A DNA stretch of 64,000 nucleotides from Sipunculus nudus (taxonomy: Eukaryota > Annelida > Sipuncula > Golfingiida > Sipunculidae): positions 43,378,456-43,442,455 of the forward strand of contig CM049318.1 in assembly GCA_026874595.1 (NCBI GenBank), read 5' to 3'. This document shows positions 13,767-26,010 of this stretch, piece by piece. The notes below the pieces were generated by a model. The model was given only the letters and a program-made list of their open reading frames with translations. It made no database searches and had not been told where the DNA came from. The stretch's first letter is position 1; the number at the start of each line of letters is the position of its first letter. The position numbers and the translations under genes were made by a program.

Positions 13767-14554
13767 AAAGTAATGGGCCCAAACATATTGCAGTTTGTAA
13801 AAGTTCTGGAAAAAATATTTGGTCACTTAACACAAATTGATGTTAAAGCTACGGACTTTTTTTTAGTAATACATCTTTAATTAATTTAATTGTAAATCCA
13901 AATCTTTAAAATTTTTAAAATATTAGCAAAAATATAAAATAGGTGCCTAAATTTAACCATGGCACGTTATTTTCTCATAAGTATTTTTAATTATTTTACA
14001 GCTGGAATACATGTGGATTTAATCTGTTGAATTCTGAAATTTGAAAGTATAAGCTTACAAATTATTCTAATTATTGACTTTTTTCAGATGCTCTAATGTA
14101 TTTGCATTTTGTGTATCCAAGACCCCACTCTGCTCAATAAAGCCTTGCCTAGGTAACCTTATTTAGCACTGGCAGAACATCTCTGCTGAAATAAACATAC
14201 ATATATTCTCGTGGCCCCCCCCCCCCCCCCATCAGCAATTATATTGCAATACATGGTTTGATTTTGTCAACTGTATTTCTTTAAAAGTAAAACTACTTTT
14301 GATACAATGTGCACAACTTTTCTTAACATATTAATTCAAGAAGTAATCCAAGAGATGCCACGTTTTTCTGATGTAGCATTTTTAAGAAATTATTTCCTTT
14401 TAAATAATTTAACAAAATATAATTTAACCCATAAGTATGCATAATTTGATAAAATATGAAACAATTCATTGAATAACAGTGCAATTGAAAATTTTGAAAT
14501 CTGGAGTGTTATTTTCATATATTTATTGCTTTGCAAATTTAAAAATTAAATTTT
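13767..14554 (-). mobile_element. F1 body fragment, antisense
   Basis: Begins with the 'gggcccaaacat' block found at 56718-56990 in the antisense F1 copy and continues in that orientation. It contains a run of 16 C at 14215-14230. The adjoining sense tail ending at 13765 appears inserted in it. No gene is seen. Confidence 0.55.
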
Positions 14555-14918
14555 TAGCTTAGCTGACTATAAGTCATCTGAGCTATAGTCGTGGTCCATT
14601 GTCCGTCGTCCGTCTGTCTGTTCGTCCGTCCGTCCGTAGATGTGGCACGTTTTGAAACTGTAAGACCTAGGAATCCAAAATTCGGCATAATGTTAGATGT
14701 CTCCAAGATCTCCTACCAAGCCGAAAACTGGTTCTTTGCGACTCCGTTACTTTGAGAAATTAAGGAAAACCTCAATTTTTTATTATAATCCTATTTTCAC
14801 ACTTCAGGACTGCCTAATATCAAAACCACTCATCTGTTTTTCCTCATATTTACCATAAATATTCCTCTATATAGTTCCTATGTACATGCCAGAAACTATG
14901 TCTGTATCATATAATTTA
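14555..14918 (-). mobile_element. F1 3' tail, antisense, split by a nested F1
   Basis: The hairpin at 14555-14585 and CCGT-rich tail mark the F1 3' end read on the minus strand. The sequence runs to the F1 word 'tatcatataattta', is interrupted at 14919 by another F1 head, and resumes at 17161 with the expected 'aaagtaatgggccc' continuation. Confidence 0.7.
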
Positions 14919-17160
14919 ACAAGTGACCCATGGGTCATGACGCTCAGCCAACTGACATGTTGACAATATGTCCTTGCACAGGCAACTAATTAAGATAATG
15001 TCCAGCCTTTCCTGAGTAATCTGGCGATTTTTGTGTATTTTGCATTATTTCTGGGGTGCTAAAACATACCCCAAAACTCTGGGAATATAGGTCACAGTCA
15101 CCAAATTTCAGGTTCTGAGGGGAACTTTTGAGGAAATCTCAGGATGTCAAGTAAGAAGTTTCTGGGCCAAATGGTTATGATTTGTGCCCTACTTTGGTAT
15201 CAAATTTTCAATCATTCTGAGGGGTGCTTAGCAGCACCATAGCTAAAAAATATGGGTAACAGAGACCTAATTTCACGTTTCCAAGGAGACTTCTCATGGA
15301 CCTCCCTGGATTTAAAGTAAGAAGATTCCAGGTCCAATGGTTATGATTTGTGCCTTGCTTTGGCTCAAAAAAAAGAGAAAAAAATAGTAAAAATACAAAA
15401 AAATACAGGTGACTCCATCAGTCTGCAGAAACTAATGAAACCTTCCATTGCAAATACCCATGCAAAGAATCATGGTGATCAATGCATTAGTTGTTAACAT
15501 ACTTGAGCTTTTGTATCAAATTTTTTATTATCCTGGGGGGGGGGGGTACTTCGGAGCCCCATAGCTTAAAGAATATGGGTAACAGAGACCTAATTTCAGG
15601 TTTCCATGGAGACTTTTCATGGACCTCTCTGGATGTAAAGTTAGAAAATTTCAGATCAAGCAGTTATGATTTGTGCCCTGTTAACAGATGACTGCATCTT
15701 TAAAGGTCTCAAAAATAGAGAAAAAAATTGTAAAATATAAAAAAAATACAGGTGGCGCCACCAGTCTGCAGAAACTGATGAAACAGTCCATGATCAATAT
15801 CCATGTAAAGAATCATGGTGATCAATGGATTAGTTGTTCAGACACTTGAGCTTTTGTATTAAATTTTTCATTATTCTGGGGGGTTCTTCAGAACCCCATA
15901 GCTTGAAGAATATGGGTAACAGAGACCTAATTCCCGGTTTCCATGGAGACTTTTCAAGGACATTTCAGGATGTAAAGTAAGAAGATTCCAGGTCCAGCTG
16001 TTACGATTTGTGCCCTGTTAACAGATGACCGCATTTAAAAGGTCTTGAATATAGAGGGAAAAAAATAGTAAAAAATTTTAAAAAATACAGGTGGCACCAT
16101 CAGACTGCAGAAACTGATGAAACATTCCATGACAAATATCCATGCAAAGAATCATGGTGATCAATGCATAAGTTGTTCAGATACTTGAGCTTTTGTGTCA
16201 AATTTATCATTTTTCTCGAGGGGGGGGGGGGGTACTTCAGAGCCCCATAGCTTGAAGAATATGGGTAACAGAGACCTAATTCCCGGTTTCCATGGAGACT
16301 TTTTATGGGCCTCTCAGCATGTAATGTTTGAAGATTCCAGATCAAGCGTTTACGATTTGTGCCCTGTTAACAGATGACCGCATCTTTAAAAGTCTCAAAA
16401 ATAGAGAAAAAAACTGTAAAAAATTAAAAAAATACAAATGACCCCACCAGTCTGCAGAATCTGATGAAACTCTCCATGATCAATATCCATGCAAAGAATC
16501 ATGGTGATCCATGCACAAGTTGTTCAGACACTTGAGCTTTTGTATCAAATTTTTCATTATTATGGGGGGTACAACGGAGCCCCATAGCATGAAGAATATG
16601 GGTAACAGAGAACTAATTCCAGGTTTCCATGGAGACTTTTCAAGGACCTCTCTCGATGTATAGTAAGAAGATTCCAGGTCCAGCAGTTACAATTTGTGCC
16701 TTGTTAACAGATGAAGACATCTTTTAAGGTCTCGAAAATAGAGGAAAAAAAATCGAAAAAATACAGGTGACGCCACACGTCTGCAGAAACTGATGAAACA
16801 CTCCATGATCAATATTTGTGCACAGAATCATGGTGATCAATGCGTTAGATGTTCAGATACCTGAGCTTTTGTATCAAATTTTTCATTATTCTGGGGGGGG
16901 GGGGGGGGGTACTTCAGAACCCCATAGCTTGAAGAATATGGGTAACGGAGACCTAATTCCAGGTTTCAAAGGAGATTTTTCATGAACCTATTTGGATGTA
17001 AAGTTAGAAGATTCCAGGTCCCGCGGTTACGATTTCTGCCTGAAATGGACGGACGGACAGACAGACAGACGGACAGACAGACAGACAGACGGACGGACAG
17101 ACGGACGACGGACAAAGAGTGATTGCTAAAGCTCAGATGACTTTCAGTCAGCCGAGCTAA
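14919..17160 (+). mobile_element. complete F1 element carrying a 340-bp array
   Basis: Head ACAAG followed by the perfect 14-bp palindrome TGACCCATGGGTCA (14924-14937). The right end has a GGAC/AGAC tail at 17046-17110, the hairpin at about 17130-17158 and CTAA at 17157-17160. Both flanks belong to one antisense F1 copy that continues across it, which is direct evidence of insertion. The interior is mostly a tandem array (separate entry) with poly-G tracts at 15534-15546, 16219-16232 and 16893-16908. No transposition protein is encoded, so it is non-autonomous. Confidence 0.75.
15061..17040 (+). repeat. tandem array, about 340 bp unit
   Basis: The word 'gatttgtgcc' or its variants recurs at about 15179, 15344, 15666, 16006, 16353, 16691 and 17031, giving spacings of 167, 322, 338, 349, 337 and 340 bp. 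Each unit has 'gggtaacagagacctaatt' and 'ctgcagaaactgatga'. The half-length first step and the related 165-bp array at 20165-20815 suggest a shorter ancestral unit. One unit has GGTGGCGCCACC at 15751. Confidence 0.85.
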
Positions 17161-17195
17161 AAAAGTAATGGGCCCAAACATAATGCATTTTGTAA

Positions 17196-17367
17196 ACAAG
17201 GCCTACAGGCCTAATGCAAACCTGTGCAAAGTTTGGGAGTATGGATTGAGGTTTATTTTTAAAATTTTTATTGATCCTTTTAAGTCCTGCATATCTACCT
17301 TAGTCATTATGATTTCAGCAAAATGGACATTTCGGACCTGAAACTTTCAGACTAGGACATTTTAAAG
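17196..17367 (+). mobile_element. F2 head fragment
   Basis: ACAAGGCCTACAGGCCTAAT opens at 17196, then the F2 match is lost within about 40 bp. It is cut by the F3 head at 17368. Confidence 0.55.
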
Positions 17368-19225
17368 CTAGAATACGGGTAGTCGACTAGCGACTATGTG
17401 TATCCACAGAAATCAGAGTGGGACGGGTGAAGTAAGGCATGGATTAAGTGGCAAGGGGAATAGAGTGAGGTGTGTTGCATATTAGCATTGATGTCTGCAG
17501 CGTAAACATGAATGTAGGTGGTGCCACCTGTCATAAAATCAAGAAAATTGTCCAGGATGTATAAACCTGCAAAATTTAAGTTGGATAAGTCAAACCACTG
17601 CTGAGATATGAGTGATTTTATCCCAAGGCAGATGAACAGATGGATGCTGTGCATAAGTGGTTGCAGGTGGCGTCACCAGTTTTGCCTATGATGAAGAGCT
17701 ATGCGAGATCTATACACATGCAAAATTTTGGCCCAATCGGTCAAACGATTCCCGAGATATGAGCTTGGATGTCTGCAGAGTAAACCTAATTGCAGATGGC
17801 GCCACCTGTCATAAAATCAAGAAACCTGTCCAGGATGTATAAACCTGCAAAATTTCAGCTGGATAAGTCAAACCACTGCTGAGATACGAGTGATTTTATC
17901 CAAGGGCAGATGAACAGATAGGTGCTGGGCATTAACAGTTGCAGGTGGCGCCACCAATTTTGCCTATGATGAAGAGCTATGTGAGATCTATACACATGCA
18001 AAATTTTAGCCCAATCGGTCAAACCGTTCCCGAATTTGAGCTTGGATGTCTGCAGAGTAAACGTGAATGTAGGTGGCGCAACCTGTCATAAAATCGAGAA
18101 ATTTGTCCAGGATGTATAAACCTGCAAAATTTAAGTTGGATAAGTCAAACCACTGCTGAGATACGAGTTATTTTATCCCAAGGCAGATGAACAGATGGAT
18201 GCTGTGCATAAGTGGTTGCAGGTGGCGTCACCAGTTTTGCCTATGATGAAGAGCTATGCGAGATCTATACACATGCAAAATTTTGACCCAATCGGTCAAA
18301 CGATTCCCGAGATATGAGCTTGGATGTCTGCAGAGTAAACCTAATTGCAGATGGCGCCACCTGTCATAAAATCAAGAAACCTGTCCAGGATGTATAAACC
18401 TGCAAAATTTCAGCTGGATAAGTCAAACCACTGCTGAGATACGAGTGATTTTATCCAAGGGCAGATGAACAGATAGGTGCTGGGCATTAACAGTTGCAGG
18501 TGGCGCCACCAATTTTGCCTATGATGAAGAGCTATGTGAGATCTATACACATGCAAAATTTTAGCCCAATCGGTCAAACCGTTCCCGAATTTGAGCTTGG
18601 ATGTCTGCAGAGTAAACGTGAATGTAGGTGGCGCAACCTGTCATAAAATCGAGAAAGCTGTCCAGGATGTATAAACCTGCAAAATTTCAGGTGGATAAGT
18701 CAAACCACTGCTGAGATACGAGTTATTTTATCCCTAGGTAGATGAACAGATGAATGCTGTGCAAAAATGGTTGCAGGTGGCGCCACCAGTTTTGCCTATG
18801 ATGAAGAGCTATGCGAGATCTATACACATGCAAAATATTGGCCCAATCGGTCAAACGGTTCACGAGATATGAGCTTTGATGTCTGCAGAGTAAACATGAA
18901 TGTAGGTGGCGCCACCTGTCATAAAATCAAGAAAGCTGTCCAGGATGTATTAACCTGCAAAACTACAGGTGGATAAGTCAAAGCACTGCTGAGATACAAG
19001 TGATATTATTCCAAGGCAGATGAACAGATGGACGCTGTGCAAAAATGGTTGTAGGTAGCAACACCATTTTTAGTGTATGTTATAAAGCTATTAAAGGGCT
19101 ACATTTGTGCAAAATTTTTAGCCTGATCGGTCAAACGGTTCCTGCGATATGTGGGTTTATGTGTGGAAACAGACGCACAAATGGACGCTGGGCAGCGAGG
19201 AAAGGTCAGAGGTCAACCAAAAATG
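17368..19225 (-). mobile_element. F3 element carrying a 278-bp array
   Basis: The left edge is CTAG (17368) followed eight bases later by a hairpin, GTAGTCG-actag-CGACTAT (17379-17397). On the minus strand this is a hairpin followed by CTAG, the layout of a Helitron 3' end, hence the strand given. The right part (19140-19225) matches 54830-54905 in the F3 copy at 53649. No rolling-circle protein is encoded. The right boundary is uncertain because the CAAAAAC end seen in other copies is absent. Confidence 0.55.
17460..19060 (+). repeat. 278-bp tandem array with 555-bp dimer order
   Basis: The word GGATAAGTCAAACCACTG starts at 17583, 17861, 18138, 18416, 18693, and a variant at 18971, so steps are 278, 277, 278, 277, 278. 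Neighbouring units differ visibly (for example 'gattcccgag' against 'gttcccgaat'), while units 555 bp apart (17641 and 18196; 17944 and 18499) are almost identical. GGTGGCGCCACC is perfect at 17944, 18499, 18776 and 18905. Confidence 0.9.
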
Positions 19226-19758
19226 AAGGTGCAGTTTCACATGAGACTTGATGATAAACCAGATTCGCTTAAAATGCAAACAGTTGAAAGATATAGTTCC
19301 AATAATCTGGGAATTCTGCATCTAAACATTGTGTCTAGACGTCTAGACGCTGTGTCTAGACATCTAGACACATTGTCTAGACACCCCCCAAGAGCCAGGT
19401 CAGTTGCCATGGTAATGTCTGGAACCCACCTGTTTGTACTGAGTGACCTCTTGACTTGGCTGCTGAAACTCAGATTGTTGTCAAATCTGTTTTCAATTGA
19501 CTACAATGCTAAAACTGGCAGAACCCTACCATAGAATAATTCTTGTAAAGTTTAAACCAATCAGCTTGACAGTTTCATCATAAATCAGTGTATAAGCTAG
19601 AAGAGTTTAAAAATACATTTTCGCTTGTAAAAAACACATCAATGTAGGTGGCGCCACAAATACCTGAAAATCAGATATGACATATTTGACAAACATTGGT
19701 ACAAAATTTGGTGATAATAGCTCTAGCCGTTTCTGAGATTTTAGTTCTAGTGTGTTTT
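19226..19758 (+). mobile_element. F2-like fragment
   Basis: Holds F2 words from about 19400 on ('cttgacagtttcatcataaa', 'gataatagctctagccgttt') with a cluster of TCTAGA sites at 19331-19386. No gene is supported; the 127-codon ORF at 19151-19534 crosses unrelated repeats. Confidence 0.5.
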
Positions 19759-20945
19759 TTTAGCTCAGCTGACTGTAAGTCATCTGAGCTATAAGGATCA
19801 CCTTTTGTCCGTCGTCCGTCCGGCCGTCCGGGCGTCTGTCCGTTAACAGGGCACAAATCGTAACCGCTGGAACTGGAATCTTCTTACTTGACATCCTGGG
19901 AGGTCTATGGAAATTCTCCTTGTAAACCTGAAATTAGGTCACTGTGACCTATATTCTTTGACCTATGGGGTTCTGAAGTACCCCCCAGAATAATGCAAAA
20001 TTTAATACAAAAGCTCAAGTATCTGAACAACTAATGCATTAATCACCATGATTCTTTGCATGGATATTGATCATGGAGTGTTTCATCAATTTCTGGAGAT
20101 TGGTGGCGCCAGCTATATTTTTTTTATTTTTAACGATTTTTTTTCTCTACTTTTGTGATCTTTAAACATTTGGTCATCTGTAAACAGGGCACAAATCATA
20201 ATGGCTGGACCTAGAATCTTCTGTCCTCACCTCCAGGGAAGCCCATAAAAGGTCTACATGGAAACCCGAAATAAGGTCCCTGTTACCCATATTCTGTGAG
20301 CTATGGGGCTCTGAAGTACCCCCCAGAATAAAGATTTGGTCATATATTAACCGGGCACAAATCATAATGACTGGACCTAGAATCTTCTTTCTTGACATGC
20401 TGGGAGGCCCCTGAAAAGTCTTCATGGAAACCCGAAATAAGGTCTCTGTTACCCATATCCTTCATGCTATGGCTCCGAGAATAAAGATTTGGTCATCTGT
20501 TATCAGAGCACAAATTATAATGACTTGACCTAGAATCTCCTTTCTTGATATGCTGGGAGGCCCCTGAAAAGTCTCCTTGTGCACCTGAAATTACATCACT
20601 GTTACCCATATTCTTCATCCTATGCGGCTTTGAAATACCCCCCAGAATAAACATTTCGTCATCTGTTAACAGGGCACAAATCATAATAACTGGACCTAGA
20701 ATTTTATTTTTTGACATGCTGGGAGACCCCTGAAAAGTCATCTTGTAAACCTTGAAAATAGCTGTCTGTTACCCATATCCTTCATGCTACAGAGCTCCAT
20801 AGTACCCCAATGAATATTGGATGATTTTATACAAAAGGTCAAGTTTGGAAAAAGTATTTCATTCAAATTTGACATTCAGATGATAAAATTACTTTTGTCA
20901 ATGTCTTCCTGGTCAGCTGAGCGTCATGACCCCTGGGTCACTTGT
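19759..20945 (-). mobile_element. complete F1 element, antisense, with a 165-bp array
   Basis: Read on the minus strand it begins ACAAG (20945-20941) with a one-mismatch version of the TGACCCATGGGTCA palindrome and ends with the F1 hairpin (19791-19761). F2 sequence lies on both sides. The interior is an array of about 165-bp units related to the 340-bp array. Confidence 0.7.
20165..20815 (-). repeat. tandem array, about 165 bp unit
   Basis: 'ggtcat..gttaac' and 'ggacctagaatctt' recur near 20171, 20338, 20492 and 20658 (steps 167, 154, 166). The reverse complement is recognisably the 'gatttgtgccctgttaac' unit of the 15-17 kb array. Confidence 0.8.
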
Positions 20946-21319
20946 TTGACAGATGACCAAGTTCAACCTCCTGTAACTCGGCCAAAAAACTCCGAACTGA
21001 AACCATTCGAACAAACTTGAGAGAGATTGTTCCAGGGCTCATTTCTGTGAAATATTGGACAATTTGGCTGGACAGTTTCAGAGAAGAAGATTTTTAAAGG
21101 TTTTAAAGCTTTTTCTCTATAGAATCTAAATTAATGCAGATACCCAATAATAAGCTCCAGGGCACCAAGTTTCACATGTGACTAATTCTTACATGCAATT
21201 TGGAGCTGCTAGCTCTGACATTTTCTGACTTACAGCCATGGATGGCGGAAAGCCAGCCCTGGACGGCTGACGATGGACGGACGACGCTGCGCCATCGCAT
21301 AAGCTCACAGGTTCGCTAA
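20946..21319 (+). mobile_element. F2 3' tail
   Basis: Continues the F2 fragment on the other side of the nested F1 and ends 'cgcataagctcacagg', TTCGCTAA at 21312-21319. Confidence 0.7.
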
Positions 21320-22870
21320 AAATCAGAAAGATATTTGATCACTTAATACAAAACATGTAAAAGCGATGGACTTTTTTTCCCAGTAATATAACTTTAATTA
21401 ATCAAAATTAAATTGTATACCCAAAATTAGATCAAAATCTTTTAAATTTTTTAAAAATATTAGCAAAACTAAAAAATTGGTACCTTAAATTTTGTCCAAC
21501 TTTGACCATCGCACGTTTTTTTCCTGTAAGTACTGTGGATTTAATTTTCACAGCATGTTTTTGTTAGCATTTCGTTTGTAAACACCAAAAATTTGAAACC
21601 AGTTCATCAAAAACTGTAGATTTTATTCAAGTTTTCAAGCACCATGTAACATATTCTTCACATCAAGCTAGTGTTATGCAGTTTGCAAAAAGTCGCTCCC
21701 CAGCTTCAGCTCTCAGTTCCTAAAATTTGGCATGCAATTAGATGTCTCCAAAATCCCCTACCATGGCAAGAATATGGTCATTAGGACTTAATACCTTTGA
21801 GATATTAATGAAAAACTTCATTTTTCCATTAAAAACCCATTGTTACACTTCAAGACTGCCTAAAATCAAAACCACTGATCTGACTTTAATCATATATAAT
21901 ATACCTATTTTTCTATACATTCTCTATGCACATGCCAGAAATGATGTCAGTATTGCGTAACTGTTTTGTTATGAGCCAAAAAATAATGCACTTTGTAAAA
22001 AATCAAGAAATATATTTACTCCCTTAACAAGGGGATTGCTGAAGCTAGAGATTTATTGTCAGGGATGTAACATTATTTAATCAAGATTCTATTGAATACC
22101 TAAAATTAATTCTGAATTTTCAAATTTTATAAGTTATAAGTATAAATATAAAATTAGTACCTTAAATTTTGCCCAACTTTTACCATGGCACGTTTGTTTC
22201 CTGTGAGCACTGTTGATATAATTTTCATATCATGCACACATAAGGATTTCAGCTTTTTAGCTTAGAAAGCTGAAAGAAATTGGCCAAAAAGTAGTAGATT
22301 TTATTAATGTTTTTATGAGACCATGTCAGCCCTTGGCTCTCTACAGCCCCTCTTGAGTCACCTGTATGTTGACCTTGTTGATCTTTCAGCAAATTATGCA
22401 TGCTTGAGGCGAGGCATACACTGGGATAGCAAGGCAGCTTATGGCCAGTCACAGTTGATCCAGGTGTCCAACCCAACTCATCTTGTAGTTTTAACCAACA
22501 ACATAACAAAAAACAATTAATTAATAAATTTTTATTGGTTTTTAATAACAAATTAAAAAAAATAGAAAAAGAATTTCTTAGTTTATAATAACAGTAAAAA
22601 TTAACTTGCAGTTACTGATGATATAAGAATCTTGTATCGATGGCTAGAATGTCACGTATTCCAAATAATACCATGCAGTCACCTATGGTATTTTCAGTTC
22701 TATTTTAATGATAAAAAATAAAATCATATTATTCATTACTAATCATTAGGGATCATATGAAGGAAATTAATGATAGACAAAGATGCAGTTGATTATGTTA
22801 ATCTAGATTCCTACTGTGTCTAGTGTGTACATTGATGTGAAATTAGTCCAAAACTAGACATTTCTTGGCA
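21320..22870 (-). mobile_element. F1 body fragment, antisense
   Basis: Parallels 56740-58175 closely, including the 'cttgaggcgaggcat' block at 22400-22420 and 'gggatcatatgaaggaaatt' at 22749. No gene is supported: the 65-codon ORF at 22323-22520 has counterparts in the two other copies but looks like repeat identity rather than coding constraint. Confidence 0.65.
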
Positions 22871-22909
22871 CCGCATGTGCCAGAGTATCCCCAGACATAG
22901 TACGGCATC

Positions 22910-24740
22910 CCCCCCTTTTTTTTAAAGATGTGTCCTGTGACCTTCACCTTGGAATTCATGACCCCAAAATAAATTGGGGTCTTGCTTTTTCAATGGGACA
23001 TATATGTCAATTTTGAAATCTATAAATCAATAAAAGCAGGAATTATTATCCTGAAACTAATTTTTTGACAGATGGCTCCTGTAGCCTTGACCTTTGACCT
23101 TGTGACCCCAAAATTGATATTGATCATCCTTTTTTTATATATAAATCAATAGAGGTCTAGATTTATTGATGGGCCATATATAAGTCAGGTTTGAAATCCA
23201 TATATTAATCCAAGCTTGAATTGTCATCTCAGGAACTAATTTTTGGACAGATGGCTCCTGTGACCTTCACCTTTGACCTTGTGACCTCACAATTGACAGG
23301 TGTCTTCCTCTATTGGCAGGGGAACTGTATGTGCAAGATGAAATGTCTGAGATGAAATGTTTGGCTGAAAATGCATCCAAAATCTTTTTAAAGATGTGTC
23401 CTGTGACCTTGACCTTTGACCTCATGACCCCAAAATCAATTCGGGTCTTGCTTTTCCAATGGGACATATACAAGTCAAGTTTGGAATTATCATCCAGAAA
23501 CTAATTTTTGGACAGATGGCTCCTGTGGCCTTGACCTTGACCTTGTGACCTCAAAATTGATAGGGTTCTTTCTCTCTTGGCAGGTGAACTATATGTGCAA
23601 GATTAAAGATCTGAGATGAAATTTTTGGCTGAAAATACATCCACATCTTTTTAAAGATGTGTCCTGTGACCTTGACCATTGACTTCAGGACCCCAAAATC
23701 AATACGGGTCTTGCTTTTCAAATGGGACATATACAAGTCAAGTTTGAAATCCATACATCAATAAAAGCAGGAATTATCATCCAGAAACTAATTTTTGGAC
23801 AGATGGCTCCTGTGACCTTCACCTTTGACCTTGTGACCTCAAAATTGATAGGGGTCTTCCATTCTTGGCAGGTGAACTATATGTGCAAGATGAAAGGTCT
23901 GAGATGAGTAGTTTGGCTGAAAATGCATCCAAAATCTTTTTAAAGATGTCCTGTGACCTTGACCTTTGACCTCATGACCCAAGAATCAATTCGGGTCTTG
24001 CTTTTCCAATTGGTCATATACAAATCAAGTTTGAAATCCATACATCAATAAAAGCAGGAATTATCATTCAGAAACTAATTTTTGGATAGATGGCTCCTGT
24101 GACCTTCACCTTTGACCTTATGACCTCAAAATTGATAGGGGTCTTCCTCTATTGGCAGGTGAACTATATGTGCAAGATGAAAGGTCTGAGATGAGTAGTT
24201 TGGCTGAAAATGCATCCAAAATCTTTTTAAAGATGTTTCCTGTGACCTTGACCTTTGACCTAATGACCCAAAAATCAATTGGAGTCTTGCTTTTTCAATG
24301 GGACATATATAAGTTAAGTTTGAAATAAATACATCAATAAAAGCAGGAATTATCATCCAGAAACTAATTTTTTGACAGATAGCTACTGTGGCCTTGACCT
24401 TTGACCTTGTGACCCCAAAATTGATATGGATCATCCACTATTGACAAGTGAGCTATATATTCAAGATGGAAGACCTGGGATAAAAGTTTGGCTTAAAATG
24501 CATCCACAGTATCTTTTAAGATGCAAGTCCAGTGCCCTTGACCTTTGACCTCATGAACCTAGAACCCATAGGGTTCTTACTTTAATGGGGGGCCATACAT
24601 AAGTCACGTTTGAAATCCATATGGTTATCAACACTGGAGATATAATAAGAGGTGTGTGATTTTCACCAAATATGGACACACTGAAGGTCAAGGCCACTCT
24701 CATGATAAAGGTTCTGACCCAAATGTAAATGGACCTCATC
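22910..24740 (+). repeat. 287-bp tandem array rich in TGACCTTTGACCT
   Basis: The word 'gatggctcctgt' recurs at 23071, 23250, 23515, 23802, 24089 and (altered) 24378; the last steps are 287, 287 and 289 bp. Each unit holds one or two runs of direct TGACCT/TGACCTT half-sites. The perfect 13-mer TGACCTTTGACCT occurs at 23088, 23410, 23960, 24249, 24395 and 24539. ORFs on the minus strand here repeat the same peptide and are by-products. Confidence 0.9.
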
Positions 24741-24889
24741 CCATAACCAATCTCTCTACATGTGCATAATATGAAAGAAATCTGTCCATTAGTTTTTGAC
24801 TTATAAGTGTCAGAAAAATCTGTCCAGTAGTCTCAGAAGAGTTCTCCAGAAACGAATGCCGCGGCGGCGGAACCCAGTCAAAAACAATG
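24741..24889. repeat. F3-type right end
   Basis: 'ctccagaaacgaatgccg' followed by a CGGCGG block and CAGTCAAAAAC, matching the right end of the F3 copy at 54975-55030. Together with the 287-bp array this suggests that an array-bearing element ends here. Confidence 0.5.
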
Positions 24890-25880
24890 ACTCAATTCAA
24901 TCTCCATAATTCAGCCAAAAATCATTCATGTGGAACCATTAATGAAAATTATTATAAGAATTATTGTAGGGATTATTCTTGTAAAATATTTAACAAACTG
25001 GCTACGGTGGCATCAGTCGAAAAACGTTACGCAGGTTTATAACTTACAGCAAACTGGCTAAGTTCAGCTTCCTGTAACTCGGCCAAAAAGCACTGAACCA
25101 AAACCATTTGAACAAACTTGAATTATCAACATCTGAGGATAATTAATGTGTGAGATTTAAGAATTTGGCCCAGTGGTTTTTGAGAAGAAGATCTTTGTAG
25201 CCACTGAGCTAAAATGGGCTGTTATGGCATATGACTAACTTCAGCTTCCCATAACTTAGCCAAAAGTCACTGAAAAGAGACCATTTGAACAAACTTCAGA
25301 AAGCACTAACCTAGGATCATTTCTGTGCGATATTAAACATTTTGGCCATATGGTTTCAGAGAAGAAGTTTTTTGTAGCCCGCAGTGTGATACAGGCACTG
25401 ATGACGTCACCAATATCTCAATTTCAGATATGACCTATGTGACCAACATTGGCATAAAATTTGGTGATGATAGCTCCAGCTGTTTCTGAGATATAAATTT
25501 TAATATGCTTTTTTGCACAGTTAACAAAGTTCAACCTCCCATAACTCGGCCAAAAATCTACGAACTGGAACCATTCGAACAAACTTGAGAAAGATTGTTC
25601 CAGGGATCATTTCTGTGAAATATTGGACAATTTGGCTGAACAGTTTCAGAGAAAAGATTTGTAAAGCTTTTTTAGCTTTTTCCCTCTTAAATCTAAGAAA
25701 ATGCAGTTAAAAACAAATATAAACAAAATCCTTTATGGTTTTTTGGATGACTGATTATTTGCAAAAAATTTGGTGATGCTAGCCCCTGCTGTTTTTGAGA
25801 AAGCTATGGTTAACTTACAGACAACACACAATGCACGACACACAACGTTACACCATCGCATAAGCTCACAGGTTCGCTAA
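24890..25880 (+). mobile_element. F2 3' part
   Basis: F2 internal units followed by the F2 end 'cgcataagctcacagg', TTCGCTAA at 25873-25880. The next base starts F1 tail sequence at 'taatacagacc', the same junction as at 12526/12527. Confidence 0.65.
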
Positions 25881-26010
25881 TAATACAGACCTAATTTCTG
25901 GCATGTACATAGGAACTATATAGAATAATATTTACCGTAAATATGAGGTTAAACAGATGAGTGGTTTTGATATTAGGCAGTCCTGAAGTGTGAAAATAGG
26001 TTTTTAATAA
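25881..26010 (+). mobile_element. F1 3' tail, left half
   Basis: F1 tail sequence ending in 'gtttttaata'. It is split here by the F2 element at 26011-28262 and resumes at 28263. Confidence 0.75.

Noticed and set aside
19151-19534. 127-codon ORF as a gene
   Set aside because: It spans an F3 end, a TCTAGA cluster and F2 sequence, with no domain.
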